A stretch of 64,000 nt of DNA from assembly GCA_905178155.1 (NCBI GenBank), contig CAJINV010000003.1, forward strand, positions 5,671,985-5,735,984. The letters run 5' to 3'. This document shows positions 1 to 12,769 of the stretch, one piece after another. The first letter of the stretch is position 1. The number at the start of each line of letters is the position of its first letter. The DNA comes from Amoebophrya sp. A120 (Eukaryota; Sar; Dinophyceae; Syndiniales; Amoebophryaceae). Under the pieces are notes generated by a model. The model made no database searches, was not told the origin of the DNA, and saw only the letters and a program-made list of their open reading frames with translations. The position numbers and the translations under genes are program-made.

Positions 1-421
1 CGACAAGCGTAGCAAGTACAATCGTAAAAAATGTTCGACCCGTTGTGGTCGTGGAAATTGTAATCATAGAATCTGTGGGTGACGAAAACAGTGCAATCGT
101 GCGGAGCTTCTCCGTTGCAGCGGTGATCCTCGAAACAATACGCACATAAATTGGAAAAAACAGAACGAAAGACCATAACTCCCCGCTATTTGCTCATTTG
201 CTCCAGATATGAACCTACTTTTCTACGTTGGCACAGCGGTAGTGCGTTCTTTCTAAAAAGCAAAAAGAACGATCATGACAGTGAGTTGTTAGATTCTCAT
301 TTTATCGTCATCTTTCCTTGTCTTCGGTCCATCCATGTTTTATCTATTTTAGTACTTGCACTTCTTCATTTCCATCAGCATTATTTGCTAAGGATACGTA
401 TCGTCTCAGAACACGACCGGC

Positions 422-2789
422 TTAGGACGAGGTGCTTGCAGCAGCTGCGGATGCAGCCTGCTGTGGTTGGATTCCGCCTGGGGGCTGGGCGACTGGGATT
501 CCTTCTTGACCTGGAGGCTGGGCGCTCGCTTGTTGCTGAGCCGGCTGAAACGTGACTACTTGTTGCGGAACAGCAGCTGTTACCGACGTACCAGGCGTCA
601 TCGCTTGCGTTTGCCCAGCTGCACCTTTTTTTTTCATTTTATTCGCCGCCGCGCTTCCTGCCAACATAGCACCACCCATCATCCAGTGTAAAAACCGCCT
701 CACTTCTTCATAACTACAAGCTTTCAGCGTTTCTCGTTTATTTGGGTTCAAAAAAGGCGATAATGCATTGCCAGAGCCAGCAGACGAGCGCCTCGGCCTC
801 TTATCTAAGTCTATCTGTCATCTTACTGCGAGGGAGTGTGACATGTACTCGCACTTTTGCGCACTAAAATCCCAGCGTGCAGTACGCAGACGCCGGAGAT
901 GTCAACCTTGTCCTTGTCAGAGAGATACTTATGGCATCGGCATTGAAGACATCGTCGGCGCCGATGAATGCACAAGCTTGACGTGTTGGGGAACATAAAT
1001 ACATCTCGTTTGCAGAGCGGCAAGGTTTTCACACCGGATAGCCACCGCTCCCATCGTCGCCAAGCCTTGCATCGAGTTGGCTCTTATCGAAGTCAAATGT
1101 GCCCTGGGTCCAGAATCACGAAAAATTAGTTTCTCATGACACACTTTTGAGCAAAGGAAAGGTGGGGAGCGAGATACGACTGCCGAACACAGCTCCGGAC
1201 TTTAAACTGCTCATAGATATGCTCTTAGTACGGTGAGAACTACACACAGCAACTGTTCGTGTTCCTGGAGCAGGGACCCTTTCAATATGATAGCCTGTGG
1301 GGGAGTGTATGCATTGCAAGGATATTAGGGTCAGAGATGAGTGTGTAAAGTGACCTATCAAGCTCCATGTAAACGATACAGAAGTCAGAGTGATTACGCC
1401 AGTGTCGTCTTCTTTCCATGCAGTTGAAAGAAGACCGGAGTAACGCAGACTAGGCAATCAAGAGACGTCGCGATGCCAGTGCGCCCTCGGCCTGCAGCAA
1501 ACAAAGTTTAAGGCTCTCTAGTACACTATGATCCCCTACAGCGCAATCAGCACTTTCAATGACCCGAATATACATACTTGCATTGGTTAGGGGGTTGCAA
1601 CCACCAAAGCACTCGCAAGATCCTGTTGCAGTCCTGTATCGAGACGACGAACCACCCCTCCATTCACTACCCCAAAGCAGCTCGTCTATCCTATGCCACT
1701 GATGATCTCTTGGTTACAACAAGTGTGGCATGTATAGAAGAATCTCAATCTGAAAGCTTATTTCGAGGTGGCTCAAGAGAGTCTCAATTTACATCTTTAT
1801 TAGCCACCTGCGCCTCGCAAATTTTGCGCTTAACGCGATTCGCATATATACAAATCAAGCATGGCTGTTTCGCTTTCTCTGCGTATCAAGTCGATGGGCA
1901 AGTGTAGGAAGTCCCGGCATGCAAAGTACGTGAAAATCGAAATCCCGCCTAAAATAGGCATTGCTTTTGGGTGCGGGATTTTTTGGGGACGTTTGCGTTG
2001 CGATATCCCCAAGCTCTTGGTCTTTTTCACTTCCAGCACGGATTTCGCTCCCGTCGCGGCACCGTCTTCGCAAGCCACAGGTTCATCGGGACACTCGCAC
2101 GCTTCGCCGGTCGGCGTCTTCCCGGTTCTTCCTTGCGACGTCGGAGAAGCAGCGTCATTGTTCTGCAGCGATCCCTGCGTGGAGTCCCCAGTCTGCGTGT
2201 GCTGCACGAAAGTGGCGGATGCAGACTCCTTGCTTTTTTCCGTGCCCCGGTGGGAGTGATGGATTCCCAGGCTGCGCTCCTCCACATTCCCACCGGCACC
2301 TGCTGCGGTTCCACTTGCGTCGGCAGCTGCGTTAGTGCCAGTTGCACTCTCGGTGACCCCTGTGGGCACCGAAACAGCCGGCGCTCCTGGCTGAGCACTA
2401 TCATCTTGAAAAGGGCCCGGACCACAGAAGAAAGTTAAAGTAAGTCAACAAACTGCGAACAATACATTCATTCACCGCCTATGTGCTGCTGTAGTCAGCA
2501 ATGCAAAATTTCAATGCAGAATAGCGGAGACTCGTGCGGTTACCGGAGCCGAGCGAAACTGCAGAAGATATATATGTGAGTGTGATATCAAATGCGCAGG
2601 TGTTCTATTTGTCATAGTAAACAAAACAAAGCGCTGTAAATTTTGCGCTATACCCCTGGCATAGGCAAGGCTAAGTTCCTGATCCTGGTTCAGATTCTCA
2701 TACAAAGATCGTCCCGTTTCTTGCGTCCCTTTTGGTGGAAAGCTTGCGATAATTCTAGATCTCAATTCTGGAGCCCGCTCGCTTTTCAT
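422..2789 (-). CDS. Unrecognised low-complexity protein, 3 exons, 300 aa
   Basis: Proposed exons are 2789-2654, 2404-1930 and 713-422. Both introns have GT donors and AG acceptors, and the summed length (903 nt) is divisible by three, which supports the model. The start is the first ATG in frame before the first GT donor. The protein begins with a charged segment (MKSERAPELRSR), runs through a long Thr/Ala/Gly/Ser-rich stretch with one Cys pair region (residues about 150-165), and ends with a short Gly-Ala-Met segment (MMGGAMLAGSAAANKMKKK) followed by a Gln/Pro/Ala-rich tail. I know no family for it. The Gly-Ala-Met motif loosely resembles the C-terminal exon of the next gene upstream (LMNVGLAGGAMAAENK), so the two may be distant paralogues. 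The 1.2 kb second intron is long for this window. Function unknown. Confidence 0.5.
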
Positions 2790-2996
2790 TTGATAAATAC
2801 CCGCGAATGACGACGAGGACGATGATGTCCTGTGCAAAAACACCCCCACATCGAATTCAAAAGTAGGCTGTCCTGCGCAGAACCGATGAATTTAACCTCG
2901 TCATGCGTACCAGACTGCCGGGGTGATTCAAATTTGTCTAGCGCGATCATATTTGAACGGAAAACTTTGAAACTCGATGACACTGTACATTAGAGC

Positions 2997-3126
2997 TCAC
3001 AATGGAATATTTTTGGATATATGGGGTGAGGGAATTTTTGAACGGATACACGAGGAAGAAGACGAAGAAGATGAGGAGGAGGACGACGAAGCGGCGCTGC
3101 TGCTTGCGCCCTGTGCTGGTGCTTGC

Positions 3127-3172
<46 letters not shown>

Positions 3173-5819
3173 TAAGCTGCGGCTGCTGCTGCTGCCCCAA
3201 ACGGTTATTCTCCATTTCTTTTGTCAAGGTTGCAAAGCCCGGAGTTTTCTGTTGCAATTTATTTTCGGCTGCCATTGCACCACCGGCCAGTCCGACGTTC
3301 ATCAGTTGCTTCGCTGCCCCTTGTTATGCATTGCAAATATGTCTGGGTCCGGAGACTTGTAACGCAATTCTGTGAATGGTGGGCGCGCCGCGATTATACG
3401 CAGCCAGGCATGACTAGTTTTTGAGCTGCTATGTCTTTAGTTTTCCGCATGGCAAACTGCGTTTTTGCATCACAGACAAGAGGCTCTTTTCCTGCTCATG
3501 CTATGCATCACAAATTTAAGACTCATACCAGACCACAAGCATGAAAAACTTGCAGTCTTCCAGACCTAGACACTCTTGCATTTGATACTTGTTCCGCAAT
3601 CATGGTAGCAGTGGGTGGTGCCCCGCACGAGCCACCGGCACACGATCCTGTCAGGTCCGCGGGATAAGAACCGCACCCCAAGCCGCCTCCTCCCATGCAG
3701 GGCGTCCCGACGCATTCCAGAAAACTCTCACTTCCCAATATCAAGTCGGGAACATCATACGTTCTCTATCATCTCCAGCAAACACTATGTTTGCTTATCT
3801 ATGTAACACACCAGAATGTGAAGCAATTCCGTCGACGGCTTCTAGGGAGGATGCTTCTCTTTTCTCTCAATACAATTATCTGCAAACCGCCATGTTGCAG
3901 TGCGTCCATATGAATACTCGGTGAAAAAATAGTGTTCGGAATTGCTCCCATTGATGCGGGTAGCAGTAGGATAAAGATCCAAACGCAAGAATTTCAGTCA
4001 ACAAAACAGTGGGCATTTCTTACCTGCACTAGTAGCATGGTAGTTTCTACTGGACGAGATAGAAAGCAAACTCTGGAGGATGAAGGTAGAGAACAATATG
4101 TTCTTCACATTGATACCCGGCTCGCCACAACCGTTTCCGCCCGCCGCGGCACCTTGCAGAGACAACATGGAGTCGGCCGCTTCCTCCTCCTCGGCCATGT
4201 TCGTTTTCCCAACCGCAATCTGCGTCCTGCCGGGGACATTTTCCAGCGGTGTAGTTGAGGAACGCCTTCCTATGCATTGCAAACCTCTCAGCTGCGTCGG
4301 GACGAATAGAAGTCCTTGGAATGCGGCATTCTGATTCTTGTGCCTGTGGCTTATGCGTTGTACCAGCAGTAGGCGCAACACTCGTCAATACGACCAGTAC
4401 TAAGCTGCCAATATTAGTAAAAATATGCAAATCCATATCCAAGCAAATTTGACGAAAAGTCGACCATTTCAAACTCGACTTGCTCATGTATTCAAGGGAT
4501 TTCCGCCACATGAATTGAACAACACCAGTCTCGCACTTCTTTTCCCGAATGCGCAACATTTGCAGTACATAGCGGATCCCGAAGCGTCGGGGGAAGACGT
4601 CACACCATCTTTTACCAAAGGCGGCTGCGCCTCCGCACTTTCTGGTGCTGTCCGATCGGTTTGTTTCGCGGTGTGTGCCGTGTCATCGAGAAACGAAGCC
4701 GCGGTCTGCGCCGCGTCACCGCCTGCGGGAGTTAGTGGCGTCGCCTCCGGGCCCGGTGGCTGCGAATGCTGCGACTGAGACAGGTCCGACGGCTGCAACG
4801 TGCTCTGCGACTGCTGGTGCTGCAACGCGCCCTCCAGCTGCTCGGCGGCCTGCTGCTGACTGGCCCATGCGACAGCCTTGTCGTGCTCAATCTGAAGCCG
4901 CTGCGCTTCCCATAGGTTGTAGTTGTGAATCCCGTATTTCAACGGACAGCCCGTTTCGTAGTACTCGAACCCTTCAGCAAAAAACAGATCATCCGGCAGT
5001 GTGAGAGATTCCCCAAACTCCAACTGGCGCTGGAATCCATCCATGTACCTCAGAGAGGACGTAGAATTGCTCACGTCATTTCTTTTTTGCTTTGGCACAT
5101 CATGCGTTATGGAATACGCCGTTTCATGGCCTGGAAATACGCACACAATAAACAAGTCCTATAAAACCGAAGTTTCTCGCAATCAACGCAAAAAAAAGCC
5201 TCGTCGAATCCTTTCGTCAACATATACATAAGAATGAATGATATGTAGTAAAACCGGGTTGATGAATACAACAAATTGATGTTCTTCCTTAGTAAACAAA
5301 CTGGAACCAACATTGGTAATTTCGTATTTGTGATTTACCTGATTCGCAGCAAGCAAGCTTCAAATTTTTTCCATGTCTTGTAAACAACGCCCCCTTTTCT
5401 TTCTTTTTCTTCGTCCCCCAGCTTGTCCAGGACCACGGAAGAAAAGTGTTCAGCTCTGACCATGCAGCCATATCCCTTGGAGTGAAAACCCTCGACGACT
5501 GGGTCTGTGGCTTCGGTAGGACGCAGCTGCCCCTGAACATCAAAGCCTTCCAGCGGACTTATTTGATGTTTCTGTTGATGGGCTTCGCAAATTTCTTGGA
5601 TGTCCATCTGCTTCACTTTTTTTTGGTCCAACCAGGCTCCGGTTTTTCCGAGGTCAGGGAACACCTGAAGAGGAAAATAAAGAAAAGGAACGTCGCCCGA
5701 TATTTTCAACCATGTGATCGGCATTCGCACTTACGTACAGTAGCGCTCAGAGCTTGCCTAGCTGTTACTTTCGAAGCTTCGTCCGTGCGAAGCAGCAGTC
5801 CGGACGCACGTACTATCAT
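2997..5819 (-). CDS. Unrecognised protein with poly-Gln/poly-Ser tail, 500 aa
   Basis: Exons: 5819-5739, 5664-5339, 5048-4572, 4265-4116, 3733-3588 and 3319-2997. The first two introns are GT-AG. The last three are TIR-type introner units, and the frame closes (1503 nt) only if each unit plus one 5-nt flank is removed. The first 27 residues (from MIVRASGLLL) could be a targeting sequence, but this start is tentative. Residues about 28-200 are well-ordered sequence (around VFPDLGKTGAWLDQKK). They are followed by a Gln-rich then Thr/Ala/Glu-rich linker, a Gly/Cys-rich patch with at least seven cysteines (around CMGGGGLGCGSYP), and a tail with about 14 consecutive Gln and about 13 Ser. I do not recognise a domain. 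The Cys/Gly patch would be invisible without splicing out the 3739-4115 unit. Confidence 0.6.
3126..3172. repeat. CTG/CAG trinucleotide microsatellite coding poly-Gln
   Basis: An almost pure run of CTG triplets on the plus strand, read as CAG (Gln) codons on the minus strand inside the last exon of the 500-aa protein. It is flanked by further Gln codons, and by serine codons at 3050-3100. Length polymorphism between isolates is expected. Confidence 0.9.
3325..3587 (-). mobile_element. Introner-like intron, family A, perfect 5-bp TSD
   Basis: A 263-bp unit starting TATGCATTGCAAATATGTC on the plus strand and ending with its inverted counterpart (GCATTTGATA). It is flanked on both sides by CTTGT (3320-3324 and 3588-3592). 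Removing the unit plus one CTTGT restores the frame of the minus-strand gene (…IAEQ|GAAKQ…). No GT-AG, GC-AG or AT-AC choice inside the direct repeat keeps the frame. The inner TIR holds the family A core GTCTGGGTC/GACCTAGAC. Confidence 0.85.
3739..4115 (-). mobile_element. Introner-like intron with TAT…ATA ends and TIRs
   Basis: A 377-bp unit. In minus-strand reading the ends are TATCAATGTGAAGAACAT and the inverse of TATCAAGTCGGGAACATC, so the TIRs match over most of about 25 bp (shared GAACAT and GTTCTC blocks). The flanks are CCCAA and CCCGG, a decayed 5-bp duplication. Removal with one flank joins EPG to SESFLEC in frame. No GT donor lies at the junction. Confidence 0.7.
4271..4571 (-). 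mobile_element. Introner-like intron, family A, diverged
   Basis: A 301-bp unit with ends TATGCATTGCAAAC (plus start) and TATGTACTGCAAATG (minus start), so the TIR is the family A TAT..A.TGCAAA type without the full GTCTGGG core. The flanks CTTCC and GCGGA no longer match. Excision with 5 nt still joins DASGSA to RSSTTPLEN in frame, which is the main support. Confidence 0.6.
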
Positions 5820-8800
5820 CGAGGCTATTAGAAAAACCCCGGTGTTCAGAAGGGGACGAGAGCAACTACTGTATATACTAGCCGGCCAAAAAGCAATGTG
5901 AAGCAAGCTTCTTCGGCACTGTATAAGCTGCCAAGGCGAGCCAGAAACTGCCATCCAACTGCCTAACTTTCCTGAAGGTAAGTTATTGCTGTCCGGCCAA
6001 AAAACAAGTTTTGCAATGCTTTGGTCCACGTCGCCTCGCATGTCTTTGCGAAAATCGAAATTCTAGTCTGGTTTTCGTGCGTCTCGAGAAACACACCAAG
6101 GCAGGACATTCACGAAATCCGAAATATTTCCGCGGCTAAGCGCGGCTGTCCCACAGCAGCACCGTGTGACACCGTGGCCGCGAGCACCTTCATCTGACGC
6201 AGAGATTTACTAGGCTCGGCACCGGGAAGAATATCACTAGTATTCCCTTATGATTCCTCGCAACCTTGAATAGCATGCAAAACAGAAGTTGCACGGCCTA
6301 CATAGAGTTGTCAAGAGCACACATGCCGTCGGTGTTGTAAAAATGGGTGCCTGAACCAGCTGGATCCAACACCCAAGTATGGGATTTGTCACGACGAATC
6401 ACCTACGTCCCAATCAGAATGAGAAAATGAACGACGTTCCTGCTAGAGGCAGCATCGGGCACAAGATATCTATTCTTCTAACCGCGAGAAGACCTTGGCC
6501 TGGTCAGGCCGATTAAAAGGCCAACCCTCGTGTTCGTCAATCACTTCAGACACTATAAAAAAAACGGCAGGACTTCCGAAATTGCCACAGCAAGACGACC
6601 CCGGTTGTGTCGCGGAGTATCCTTTTTTTCGCCCGCCTCAGGCCGGCTCCGTGCGCACGGCCAGCGCTTCCGGGTGATGTGCGCACGCGGACGCCACAGC
6701 GAGCCGCAGGCAAGAGCTCGGGTCGCGTTATCACGGCGCTTCAGCCCTTTCTTTACGCCACCGGTAGACCCTCCATGGGAGAGGACTCACGACAGAAGCG
6801 GCTTCTGCGCCTTCTTTCAGCGTCCTTGTTGTTCTGGCGCGCAGAGGTCCAATGACCCACAAATGAGGATGACCTTCCGGCCACTGTTTTACTTCTTTCG
6901 AAATCTCCCGCGTGGTCTGCCGTAATTTCTTTTCACGTCTGCCGCCCTTTACCTTTTTCCTGCATCAAGACTACAATATTTGTAAAAAAAAATCTCGGAG
7001 TCTGGAAAGGACCAAGAAACGGAACCTGTCCGGGGCAGGGGGGGGGTCCAGGAGCCCCCCTTGGTCGGGCCCTTGGGGCGTCTTGGGGGCGCTTTTGAAG
7101 GCCGCTGCACCTGCCGCGTTGGCATGGAAAAAACCCTTAGGGCTTGTTTTATCATTCCACCCTGCCCGGGATGCGAGCCTAGGTCAGCAAGAGGGTTACC
7201 CTTCAGTGCGACCCAAGTCTTGTAAACATAAAGGCAGTAGTACCCTTGTGCGGTTTAAATGTAATACGCTTGTGCGGTTCTTTCTTCAAAATTAATCTTC
7301 TTTCTCTTTGACTGCAGGTGAGGCGATGCATTAAAACTCTTTGGGGGGAGGGCGTGTGACCGACAACGTGCGCGAGCAAAATTAGTATTGGTATACAGTG
7401 TCGTGGGGAAATGAAATAATGCAGGCAGGATTCTAAAGCAATTCGATGAGGCACACAAGTGTCAACATACGGTGGGGGGCCAACGAACCTGTAATATGAA
7501 TTTCTTCGAGACTCGGCTAACTTTTACCAAAAAAAAAAACTGTATTCAAATACCCGAATCTTCCTTCGGAAGTCATGTCGAGTCTGCAGGTGATTCCAAC
7601 GATGCTCGCACATATTGGCATGATGCCACCGCCGACCACCACCGTTTCCTTTACCTTCACTGACCTGGAAAACAATCCCAGAGAGTGCATTCCACCATTC
7701 CTCCATTTTCGAATTCTCCCACCCGTTACTGAAGGCGAAGACGTTACCAATGACCTTAGAAAATGAAAATGATGCGACTTGAAAACAAACTAGCTCTGCT
7801 GCATAAAGAGCTGAACACAACGGGGCCGGGAAATTTGCTTGCAGGGGCCCGCTGTGAAAATTCATCCGCCAATGTCTTTGTTGCGGAACATGAAGAAGGC
7901 GCTCCTTTACACGGCCGCTCGCACTTCATTTTGCTTTGTCAACACAGAGCACTAGATTAAACGCCCGCCTAGTTGTTACTGTTCTGCCCTTAGTCCGTTT
8001 GCGGATGTCTGACGAGCTTCATAGGGCTGCATCCTCTCCGCGGATTGCCCGTCGCGGCTACGCCATGAAAGGTCTGGCCTTCGTGGCAGCGCCTTGCCCG
8101 GGGTCCAGTCCTGGCCCCCGGATGCGTTTCGACGGTTCAGCTGCAGTCTTTTGCTGGAGTCGCTGCTAGTTCATCTCGCCGGCGGGCACCGGCTGCGATG
8201 ATTCTTGGAGCGAAAGAAACAGAAGGCTGAAGGCCGTCGTGGGGGTTTCCCCGGCGACCAAAAAACTATGCACGCGCCACGGTACGACTTGAGCGTGTCT
8301 CCTAGCTTACTCCTACAGGCGCCGGTAGCTGCGCATTCATCTTTTTTCCGTTTTTCATGGTGGCCCTCTCCCTTCTGCAACTCTTTCATTGGACCCCTTC
8401 AGGAAATCCTGAAGAGGCCCGGAAAGTGTTCTGAAAACTTTCGTCGCACAGCCTTTGCGCAAACGGTGCGAGGGGCTCTCGGGATTCCCACCCCTTTGTC
8501 AACTCTTGTCACGCAGGCCTTCCGAACGCCCCGGCGGAGGGGCTCCGCCGCTTCTTTCTTCTCTATGTGGGAGTAAGTGCACGCGCGGACCCTTTGGTCT
8601 TGACGGCTGAACACTTAGCGCAGCTTTACTAGTTTCGGCAGTCATGCGCGAATAGGGTCCCGCGACTGGGAATCGTCCGGTAATTCCAGACGCCCTTTTT
8701 TAGATAAAAAGCTATCGCCGGAGTTGTGGGCACGAGTGTGGGAAACCAATAGCTGGACGACCACGGTGCAGCGAGCGCCGGAGGGCAGAAAGGGAGGGCC

Positions 8801-9275
8801 TGAAATTAATCGCGTCGCCAGGCTCGCTCATCGTCGCGGTGCAGTGTTCGTGCCTCCTGTCGTGCCCTCCCGAAACGCGCGAAATTGCGGGTAGCCTTGC
8901 CCTTTCGTACTCCACTAAGACGAAAGGCAGCCTCCCCGGGGTGCCGAGAAAAAACCGAGCATACTGGCTGTGGACATTGTTCCCGCTCGGTTCTGGAAGC
9001 GTGCGCGGCACACACAAAGATCCGCCACGTCGGCAAAAGAATTTTCACTGCGCAACCCTTCAGAGTCAGACATTATCTTTTAGGACAATATAATCTCCTA
9101 GGAGATTCGCTGCACACAGACATAAGGCACCACACCGGCTTCGTATGTCTTGTGAAAAAGAACCTTGCCTTGTCGCTCAGAAAAAGCGCTTCTTCCGAAC
9201 TTGAAAACTTCTACTTGCAGCTCATTCTATGTATGTTGTATAAGACAAACTTAATAAAATATGATTATAATGAAC
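5820..9275. other. No recognisable gene; GC-rich open frames
   Basis: Between the 500-aa protein and the orphan exon I see no exon I can defend. 6.5-8.6 kb is GC-rich and open in several frames on both strands, with no domain, no frame preference and no splice-supported chain. A weak minus-strand candidate lies at about 7.72-7.55 kb (a Val-rich piece, KETVVVGGGIMPICASIV, behind a TTTTCCAG acceptor). It could be an exon belonging with the one at 9.3-9.5 kb, but I could not link them. Confidence 0.4.
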
Positions 9276-9470
9276 CTCGTGCTCGATCGGGTCCCCCGAC
9301 ATCACTACCCCGGTATTGACTTTTATACCACCACTATTCGCGTCGCCCTTCACCGTGAAGAGTAGTGTTGCCTCGCCTCTGGTATCGACCAGAGAATCAA
9401 ACGGATACTGGTTACCGGCTTCGAGGTACTTGTAGATAGTTTTGTGTTGAAATTCGAGATGCATGTCCTG
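9276..9470 (-). CDS. Orphan internal exon of an unrecognised gene
   Basis: A 195-nt segment between a CTCACAG acceptor and a GAG|GTTCATT donor, open in phase 0 at both ends (65 codons). Its peptide starts QDMHLEFQHKTIYKYLE and contains LLFTVKGDANSGGIKV. Codon content is like the real exons of the window, unlike the surrounding AT-rich sequence. I could not find partner exons, so this may be part of a gene with long introns, or a remnant. The beta-strand-like pattern recalls GOLD or carbohydrate-binding folds, but that is a guess. Confidence 0.35.
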
Positions 9471-9639
9471 CTGTGAGCACAATATCAGTCTTTTACTTCT
9501 TATTTTTCTTGGTGGTGGTCCTCAGACTTCAATATCCAAATCCATTCTTGATCCTTTCCAAAGTTGTAGAGCATCAGGCAGCACACCCCACAATATTCGC
9601 ACACACGATCGTGCTAGAAACCCAAGAATAAGAATGAGA

Positions 9640-9895
9640 GCGAGTTCGGCCTTGGAGTTTCGGGTTTGGGTTGTTTGGGTTTGAGTTTCAGCTTCGAGCT
9701 TGGATTTATGTTTCAATTGTGGACTCGGTTCTGAGTTTCATCGAGCTTGTGTTTGGGTTTCGGCTTTGACTTTGGTTTTGCATTTCCGCTTCGAGGTGAG
9801 GTTTGCGTCTCGCCTTGCTTTGGATTTGGGTTCCCACTTTGGGCTTAGGTGTGGGCTTCAGCTTCGAGCTTGGGTTTGCGTTTCAAATTCGAGCT
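9640..9895. repeat. Degenerate T/G-rich short-period repeat tract
   Basis: About 250 bp made of loosely repeated units such as GGGTTTGGGTTT, GAGTTTC, AGCTTCGAGCTT and GGATTTGGGTT, with very strong strand asymmetry (G and T on the plus strand). The block CAGCTTCGAGCTTGG occurs at least twice. It looks like a decayed hexamer/heptamer array. It does not look coding, although it is open in one minus-strand frame. Confidence 0.6.
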
Positions 9896-12769
9896 TCGCA
9901 CAGGAGACAAACACCGACGCAGCACGCAGATGCACTTAATATATATTGCAAAAGCCAGCACAACACGCGGGCGAGAGAGAAACCAACTCGCGCCACAATA
10001 CTAGGGCGAAACCAAACATCAAACGCCGACGGCGCGCACTACAGTTCCGGGCTAGACGTAGCTGCTGTGGCGCATTAGCTGCCACCACCTTTTTCTCTGT
10101 TTGAGCTTTGGCGCTTCTTTTTTCCTCTCCTTGCTTCTAGATCTAGCTAAATGGATTTCGTAACTTCTCGAAACCATCCTACAGGCGAAGCTGGCGCTGC
10201 CAGTAGATTGATAAACCTCGTAGTTTCTTAAAGAGGGAAGGAGGCTATCACAAACCAGCGCCGGCCCAGACAGACACGTCACAAAGGATTTGAGTGTAGG
10301 TGCCATCAGGCCCACGGGTGGAGTCAGAAGCCGTCGGTCTAAGGGCTTCACACCGGCCGGGTTCACATTGGAGGTCCGCCGCCGGCGGCTCGCGTTTGCA
10401 CTAGAATCCTACGTACGTACTGCCTTCCTATACTCATGATAAGCTACTCAAAATGTCAAAAGGGCGGCCCCTGCTCGGTTCGTAGTAGGACGAGTGGCAT
10501 TCTTTTCAAAAAAACGCCGCTCATTGATTTCTTCCAAGATGAAACAGATGCTTTTTACCATGAATTGATATCATGCATTTCCAAGATCTTCAGGTCATCA
10601 GTATTTCCACAAATCTGGATTGCTGTTTTCCTCATTGACGAAACAATTTTCATCTGAATGTTGCGATTGATTTGCGTCACAGAACTTCATCTTAGTTTTC
10701 ACGGAATACATCATATCTGTGAACTGTCTCCCGGCACCAGTCATCACTAAGCGGCCGGCGCTGGGAGGATGTTTTAAGATATGCTCGAACAGCGAGTTTC
10801 CCCACAGCCACGCTATGTTCTGATTTTCAACCGGTTTTGGGGCGACGAAAGGCTCGGCAATTTTAAAATGTCTTATCTTACCCCTGTCGGTAAGGTAGTC
10901 ACATTAGCAGTCAATTAAACCCATTCTCCACTGCATTCCGGAAATACTTGTTTGGCCCAGCTCTTGCGAAAGCTGCACGCTAGGGCGATGCGGTGCACAG
11001 ATTCGGCAGTCCGCATCGCAGAGACCTGCACGCATTCACACTCAGCGAAGAAAGCGGACAAGCAATCCCCTCGCTGTCAAAGTCAATAGACAGCTAACGG
11101 CTTTTCGGCATGCGCGCTTTTGGGGACCGTATCTGAGTGTGCGGGGCAGCAAATCTATTGTTGCAACACAAGCATCAAACTCAGAATTTGCTCTGAGTGC
11201 ATGCGCCGCTAGCGCTACAAACACCATTAAAGTAAAAAATAAAAAAATGCCAAGAACAGCCGCCTCAGTCCGTGGGGAGAGCGAGATCGCAGCGGTTTTT
11301 GTGTCTTGGGAAGACCAGTCGCAGGCATTCGATGAAAACATGGCAACTTTCATTCCCGACAGCGTGGCGGCTGATGCAAATCATGGCTCAAGGTCAAGGC
11401 GCGGCCTTTTTAGGTTCACATAAGAAAGGATTTTCCAAATCCATAGCATGGCCCCGCCTGGCCCTGGGCGCCCCCCAAGAGCTGCCCACTGGAGGCCCAG
11501 GTGCGGCCGTTAGACTGCGGGCTGGCTTTCGGCACTTTTGGTCATCGCAAGCGCGCAACGTCGGGCCTGCTGCCCGCCTTACAACGGGCCACCTTTGGTG
11601 GCGTTTTTTTTGTCCTTAAAAATTGGACCAGAATGCTACCCGCGCCATCGCCATGCTGGCTAGCTGGTTTTTTCGCCGGACCGGCTTCCTGGCGTCCTTT
11701 TTGGGCGACCAACATTGGCCCACTCTGAGGCGGTGCACGCCCAACAAGGGCGCCGCTTTATCCGGCTGCCCTGCGTCATTTTTTTCAAGCGGTAATCAAT
11801 AGAATCGAGGCTGGCTTGTTTGACGACAACGCCCAGGCCGCTTAGAAACGGAAACTATTTGCGCGAAAAGCCCCTTCGTTCTGGGCGCTTCAAAACTGCC
11901 GGTCGTTTTGCTGCTGTCTGGCTGTCAAAAAAAACCGCCAGACTAGAACGCTCGCGACCTGTCTAGATGCTACGTACTCCTCGAAAAAATCCATGCGGAC
12001 AAACTTACTTTTCGTGCTTGCTCTTCGTGTTGTTATGAAGTTAGCGCCAGCTACTTTTTTTGGAAGTTTGCTCAAACGGGTCCGAGCAATTTCACCGTTG
12101 CAAGGAGCTCGGAAGCGAGTAAATTCGTCCCAGCGATTTTGCGTGGCCGAGGAAATAATCGGCCACGCAAAATTGCTACACCTAGGGGGTTATTTATATT
12201 TCCCCACGTAGCAATGGAATTGCCCGGCGAGTCGAGTAATAATTCGCTGTTTCTTTAGAGGTACAAGCCTCCATTTTCCTCTTCCTGTGCCAACGCTTTC
12301 CATCTGATGCCACAGCCAGCACGGGTTTTGCCTCTATCGCAGCGCGATGGACTTTCCCGCACTCAAATTGCAAGACTCACGAGAAAAGTGTATTTTCAGA
12401 ATGTTTGGAAGAATGCGTTGACTCTACCCTTAATCACACAGACGCACAGTGACGGGTAACATTTTCGGCTTGGAGGTCGACACGCCTTGATCATCCACAA
12501 GGCGTCCAGCAGTGTCTACTGTGCCGGATGTTGCGTCAACATGTAGAAAGAGTGGCTGCACACTCCGCGGCGTGCTCCTCTCCGCGGACGCAAATGCTGG
12601 CTGCACTACCTGCTGCTGCGCCGGGGCTGCTACTAGCTACTCATCAATTGTCAAACTGTACCCATACCGCTCACGCTGCTGATATTAAACACGAAGAAAA
12701 AAGTTGAAAACAGTTGCCAGACAGCCAATGAAAACAGTTGCCCATTCGTTATCGTCTCGGTATGTCAAG
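9896..12769. other. No recognisable gene
   Basis: Short overlapping open frames on both strands, none with splice support or a familiar motif. 11.4-11.75 kb is GC-rich and rich in GGCC. 10.4-10.95 kb is AT-rich. It may be spacer, or long intron sequence upstream or downstream of the orphan exon. I see no tRNA or rRNA. Confidence 0.4.

Noticed and set aside
4484-5155. Reading the 500-aa protein's third exon from the TTTCCAG acceptor at about 5133
   Set aside because: That start leaves the preceding exon out of frame. The CTCTGAG acceptor at 5048 joins it in frame.
6495-8614. Many overlapping ORFs of 60-130 codons on both strands
   Set aside because: High GC keeps all frames open; none shows a motif or splice structure.
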